Assembly: GCA_028702545.1 (NCBI GenBank)
Contig: JAQVOQ010000043.1
Coordinates: 1 to 8,690 of the forward strand
Direction: 5' to 3'
DNA: 8,690 nt
From: Clostridia bacterium
GTDB lineage: Bacteria; Bacillota; Clostridia; Christensenellales; UBA1242
This document shows, in pieces, positions 6,215-8,690 of the stretch (position 1 is its first letter; each line of letters starts with the position of its first letter). A program made the position numbers and the translations under genes. Below the pieces are notes generated by a model. It saw only the letters and a list, made by a program, of their open reading frames with translations, did no database searches and was not told where the DNA came from.

Positions 6215-6242
6215 TTTATATAACAGCTAAAAACTGTGTCAA
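6215..6242 (-). promoter_or_regulatory. Promoter between glyS and the cysteine synthase gene
   Basis: A perfect TTGACA (6237-6242) and TATAAA (6215-6220) are 16 bases apart on the minus strand. The -35 begins 3 bases after the glyS stop codon. Transcription would start near 6208, leaving a leader of about 125 bases that contains the terminator at 6138-6162. Confidence 0.65.
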
Positions 6243-6244
6243 CA

Positions 6245-7633
6245 TTAAAATATTAATTCTTTTTCTATATATGCCCTCAAATCTTCTAATTTTAATACGA
6301 CTTGTTCCATACTATCTCTTTTTCTTAGTGTAACTGTTCCATTATTTAGCGTTTCGTCATCCACTGTTATACAAAACGGTGTACCGACTTCGTCTTGTCT
6401 TCTATATCTTTTACCTATGCTTCCCGTTTCGTCATAGTCGCACATAAAGCTTTTAGAAAGCTCAGAATACACTTCGTCCGCCTTTTCGTTGTGCAACTTC
6501 TTAATTAATGGTAAAACCGCCACCTTATAAGGCGCTAGTGCTGGGTGCAATTTTAATACGATTCTTGAGTCGCCTTCTTTTAGTTCTTCCTCAACGTAGG
6601 CATTGCTTAAAAATGCTAACAAAACTCTATCGGCACCTAAACTAGGCTCTATGCAATATGGAATATATTTTTCGTTAGTTACTGGGTCTAAATAGTCTAG
6701 CATTACACCACTAACCTCGCTATGCCTTTTTAGGTCAAAATCCGTTCTGTCGGCTATTCCCCAAAGCTCCCCCCAACCAAATGGAAACTTAAACTCAATG
6801 TCGGTAGTGGCGTTTGAATAATGGCTAAGCTCTTCTTTTTCGTGGTCGCGCATTTTAAGGTTTTCGTGCTTTAAGCCTAAGTTAAGCAAAAAGTTAAAGC
6901 TGTAGTTTTTCCAGTAATCAAACCACTCTAAATCTTCACCTGGTTTACAAAAAAATTCTAACTCCATTTGCTCAAACTCACGCGTTCTAAAAATAAAGTT
7001 GCCCGGGGTTATTTCGTTTCTAAAGCTTTTTCCTATTTGTGCTATACCAAAAGGCAAACGGCGCCTGCTAGCCCTCAACACATTTTTAAAGTTTACAAAA
7101 ATGCCTTGTGCCGTTTCTGGTCTTAAATAAACTGTGCTTGCAGTGTCTTCGTTTACTCCCATAAAAGTTTTAAACATTAAATTAAAACTTCTAATGTCAG
7201 TGAATTCTCTTTTTCCGCAATTTGGGCAAGCAATGTTGTATTCTTCAATTAAAGCTTTTAACTCAACATTGCCTAAACCCTCAATTTTTGCCTCTTTGTT
7301 TTTCTTGCTCAAATAATTTTCAATTAATGAGTCGGCTCTATGTCTAGTTTTGCAGGTTTTGCAGTCCATCAATGGGTCGCTAAAGCCACCAATGTGACCA
7401 CTCGCCTCCCAAGTTTTTGGATTCATTAAAATAGCGCTGTCTAGCCCTACATTATATTTGCTCTCTTGCACAAACTTTTTAAGCCAGGCTTTTTTAATAT
7501 TGTTTTTTAATTCAACACCTAAAAACCCATAATCCCATGCATTTGCAAGACCTCCATAAATTTCGCTCCCTGCAAAAATATAGCCCCTGCTCTTACATAA
7601 TGCTACTAATTTGTCCATCGTTACTTTGCTCAT
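6245..7633 (-). CDS. glyS: Glycine--tRNA ligase, single-chain alpha2 type
   Basis: This 462-residue enzyme charges tRNA-Gly with glycine using ATP in the cytoplasm. Its length matches the alpha2 class (about 460 residues, as in Staphylococcus) rather than the two-gene GlyQ/GlyS form. The ATG at 7633 follows GGAGG by 5 bases; a TTG at 7645 would lie in that site. Class II landmarks are present: WEASGHIGGFSDPL (75-88, motif 1 region), RPETAQGIF (171-179), motif 2 FRNEITPGNFIFRTREFEQM (204-223), ADRTDFDLKRHSE (294-306) and motif 3 EPSLGADRVLLAFL (329-342). Cys91, Cys94, Cys136 and Cys139 form a likely zinc site. Residues ~366-460 are the anticodon-binding domain. It is the second gene after the T-box leader, 52 bases behind the YgjV-family gene with no terminator between, so glycine shortage should raise its expression. 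Confidence 0.97.
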   Translation of the reverse strand: MSKVTMDKLVALCKSRGYIFAGSEIYGGLANAWDYGFLGVELKNNIKKAWLKKFVQESKYNVGLDSAILMNPKTWEASGHIGGFSDPLMDCKTCKTRHRADSLIENYLSKKNKEAKIEGLGNVELKALIEEYNIACPNCGKREFTDIRSFNLMFKTFMGVNEDTASTVYLRPETAQGIFVNFKNVLRASRRRLPFGIAQIGKSFRNEITPGNFIFRTREFEQMELEFFCKPGEDLEWFDYWKNYSFNFLLNLGLKHENLKMRDHEKEELSHYSNATTDIEFKFPFGWGELWGIADRTDFDLKRHSEVSGVMLDYLDPVTNEKYIPYCIEPSLGADRVLLAFLSNAYVEEELKEGDSRIVLKLHPALAPYKVAVLPLIKKLHNEKADEVYSELSKSFMCDYDETGSIGKRYRRQDEVGTPFCITVDDETLNNGTVTLRKRDSMEQVVLKLEDLRAYIEKELIF

Positions 7634-7651
7634 AATAACCTCCAAGTTATT
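7634..7651 (-). promoter_or_regulatory. Hairpin displaying the glyS ribosome binding site
   Basis: The minus-strand RNA forms AAUAAC-UUGGAG-GUUAUU, a 6-bp stem ending directly at the glyS ATG. Most of the GGAGG ribosome binding site is in the loop, with its last G in the stem. The stem is weak, so it may only tune translation or may be chance. Confidence 0.4.
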
Positions 7652-7685
7652 CTATTAAATTTGTTGTTTTTTTAGTAAAATTTTT

Positions 7686-8189
7686 TTATTTTTTGGTTTT
7701 TATATATGAAATTGCTGTAGAAGTCGCAAATAAAATTTCTATCATCATTCCAGGGTAAGATTTGATAAGTATTGTATAAGCCAACCATATTATAGAGCCT
7801 AAAATAGCTAAAAGTTTCATATTACTAACATTACTAACCCAAAGCGAAAAGGTAAATATTAAGGTTGATGCAATTGCCAAAACATCAAACCAGCTCTGAT
7901 AAGTAAGTATTAAAATAATGAGATAAACTAACCAAAACCCGACTAATATAAAAATTGATTGGTATTTTTTATTATTTTCTTTTAAAGAAAATATATATGC
8001 CCTTAAAATACCTACAAAAGATGATACACCTCCTGTAAATGCACCCATTAGATTATAATGAACACCATATAAAAAACTAGCAAACATATGAAACTTTAGT
8101 AGTTTTTTTCTTGAGTGTTGCCAAAAGGCATATAAACTAATTGATAGTGCGATATAGCCAACTATTTGAGAGGCAACATAAAAACTCAT
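7686..8189 (-). CDS. YgjV-family inner membrane protein
   Basis: The protein has 167 residues from the ATG at 8189, which follows AGGAG by 5 bases. A TTG at 8207 lies in the U-tract of the upstream terminator and is not a credible start. The sequence is almost entirely hydrophobic, with about six membrane segments, roughly residues 5-24, 33-49, 51-68, 79-97, 101-119 and 124-164 (the last probably two). The pattern matches the YgjV family: QIVGYIALSISLYAFW, a basic HSRKKLLKFH loop, a conserved YGVHYNLMGAFTGG, and FVGILRAY. E. coli YgjV has no established function. Here the gene is the first after a T-box and is cotranscribed with glyS, so a part in glycine uptake or exchange is a reasonable inference, not a demonstrated role. 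No substrate-binding residues can be named. Confidence 0.8.
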   Translation of the reverse strand: MSFYVASQIVGYIALSISLYAFWQHSRKKLLKFHMFASFLYGVHYNLMGAFTGGVSSFVGILRAYIFSLKENNKKYQSIFILVGFWLVYLIILILTYQSWFDVLAIASTLIFTFSLWVSNVSNMKLLAILGSIIWLAYTILIKSYPGMMIEILFATSTAISYIKTKK

Positions 8190-8205
8190 TTCAACTCCTA
8201 ATAAC

Positions 8206-8247
8206 AAAAAATGCAGTCAATAAAGATGTTTTATCTTTAAAACTGCA
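8206..8247 (-). terminator. T-box regulatory terminator
   Basis: The minus-strand RNA pairs UGCAGU (8242-8247) with ACUGCA (8212-8217), and inside this UAAAGAU with AUCUUUA, followed by six U. It lies between the antiterminator and the ribosome binding site of the YgjV-family gene. Confidence 0.9.
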
Positions 8248-8394
8248 AGGGACGGCTTACTAAAAGTTTACCGCGGTTCCACCCTAGTTAGAGCCGAAGC
8301 TCCCACCTTTATTTATTGTTTACGCACAAATTTCAAAAGCGAATGCCATTTTAGCATCTTCTCATAGGTCGCCACACCTATTCACAGAATTTAT
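8206..8394 (-). promoter_or_regulatory. T-box riboswitch, probably tRNA-Gly specific, controlling YgjV-family gene and glyS
   Basis: The minus strand carries the T-box signature AGGGTGGAACCGCGG (8271-8285). The antiterminator pairs AGGG (8282-8285) with CCCU (8248-8251) and GCGG with CCGU, leaving the UGGAACC bulge. The variable base in UGGA is A, which pairs with discriminator U73 of bacterial tRNA-Gly. Stem III is a GAGC-UUCG-GCUC hairpin (8291-8302). The 5' part is short, as in known glycine T-boxes, which lack Stem II. It holds a hairpin AUAGGU / ACCUAU with GGC in its loop (8371-8373), and a second GGC at 8345-8347 beside a possible base helix GUGAAU / AUUCGC. Either GGC would read as a Gly specifier. 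A U-tailed terminator follows, so control is at transcription: uncharged tRNA-Gly favours read-through. Confidence 0.92.
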
Positions 8395-8400
8395 AACTTA

Positions 8401-8429
8401 ATTATACGCTAACAAAGAAAAAAAGTAAA
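8401..8429 (-). promoter_or_regulatory. Promoter of the T-box - YgjV - glyS operon
   Basis: TTTACT (8424-8429) and a perfect TATAAT (8401-8406) are 17 bases apart on the minus strand. Transcription should start near 8394, immediately before the T-box leader. Confidence 0.85.
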
Positions 8430-8453
8430 CTTATTTAGTTTAAAAAATTTGTA

Positions 8454-8481
8454 TTAAAAAAGCAGTTAAAATAACTGCTTT
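8454..8481 (-). terminator. Intrinsic terminator after the LURP-one-related gene
   Basis: The minus-strand RNA forms AAAGCAGUUA / UAACUGCUUU, a 10-bp stem with a 3-base loop, ending in a U run. It starts 22 bases after the stop at 8504 and insulates the T-box operon from upstream transcription. Confidence 0.88.
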
Positions 8482-8503
8482 AAATATTTTCATAAAATAC
8501 CAT

Positions 8504-8690
8504 CTATTGAATTAATCTTGTTCTTCTGCTTTTATGTACTATATCGTCTATAACAATGGCAACAGCAAGATAAACATCTTTATTTTCTTCATCTTTAATA
8601 TCAAGAGAATACTTGTCGCCCACGCTTAAAAATTTTTTACCTACGCTAGCAACCAACTTTTCATCTTTCATAAACTGAAAACTAAAACCT
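8504..8690 (-). CDS. LURP-one-related (YxjI-like) protein, C-terminal fragment
   Basis: The frame is open from the window edge (first full codon at 8689) to a TAG at 8504-8506, giving the last 61 residues; the N-terminus and start lie outside. The fragment matches the end of the LURP-one-related fold, a twelve-stranded barrel around a helix. A strand pair reads KLVASVGKKFLSVGDKYSLD (residues 11-30), then a charged turn, and then the hydrophobic C-terminal helix VYLAVAIVIDDIVH (39-52) that is typical of the family. The tail KSRRTRLIQ is short and basic. Bacterial members such as YxjI are of unclear function, and membrane-phospholipid scramblases share the fold. The gene has its own terminator and is not part of the T-box operon. 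The family call rests on a short fragment, so it is moderately sure. Confidence 0.7.
   Translation of the reverse strand, partial: GFSFQFMKDEKLVASVGKKFLSVGDKYSLDIKDEENKDVYLAVAIVIDDIVHKSRRTRLIQ

Noticed and set aside
6163..6244. A SAM or T-box riboswitch upstream of the cysteine synthase gene.
   Set aside because: None of the conserved motifs, such as AGGGTGG..CCGCG, are present; the leader is mostly A/T-rich with a single simple hairpin.
8364..8381. A hairpin that could be part of a tRNA gene.
   Set aside because: There is no acceptor stem or T-arm consensus around it; it belongs to the T-box leader.

Overview
The window is A/T-rich and carries features typical of low-GC Firmicutes: strong AGGAGG-type ribosome binding sites, near-consensus sigma-A promoters with 17-base spacers, U-tailed intrinsic terminators, a T-box riboswitch and lipoproteins with a classical lipobox. 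Together with a single-chain (alpha2) glycyl-tRNA synthetase and RsgI-like extracellular domains, this suggests an uncultured or little-studied member of the Clostridia or a relative. I cannot place it more precisely. No mobile element, tRNA, rRNA or CRISPR array is visible. All genes but one lie on the minus strand.

Layout. At 1-2075 are two tandem, paralogous lipoprotein genes (the first cut by the window edge). Each shows the extracellular domain of RsgI anti-sigma factors but no anti-sigma domain and no membrane-spanning helix, and each is separately transcribed. At 2230-2628 is a small protein whose core has cysteine at every third residue, 23 times out of 24. It is divergently transcribed from a 149-residue orphan at 2761-3210 (plus strand); two good promoters lie back to back between them. 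A bidirectional terminator at 3236-3263 separates that orphan from a convergent 580-residue DUF4116-type repeat protein (3272-5014). Upstream of that are a cysteine synthase-like gene (5083-6081) with a leader containing a terminator and a palindrome, then glyS (6245-7633), a YgjV-family membrane protein (7686-8189), and their shared T-box leader (8206-8394). The window ends with the C-terminal part of a LURP-one-related protein (8504-8690).

How the genes work together. The clearest regulatory unit is promoter - T-box - YgjV - glyS. The T-box variable base (UGGA) fits the U73 discriminator of bacterial tRNA-Gly, and both candidate specifier triplets read GGC, so the leader probably senses uncharged tRNA-Gly. 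That places the uncharacterised YgjV-type membrane protein under glycine control and suggests a role in glycine supply. The cysteine synthase gene appears to have its own promoter just after the glyS stop codon.

The longest possible reading frame of five genes begins upstream of the likely start, inside a ribosome binding site or a terminator; I chose the start that sits correctly after a Shine-Dalgarno sequence. The most unusual items are the RsgI-sensor lipoprotein pair, the perfect CXX-repeat protein, and the T-box linking YgjV to glycine.
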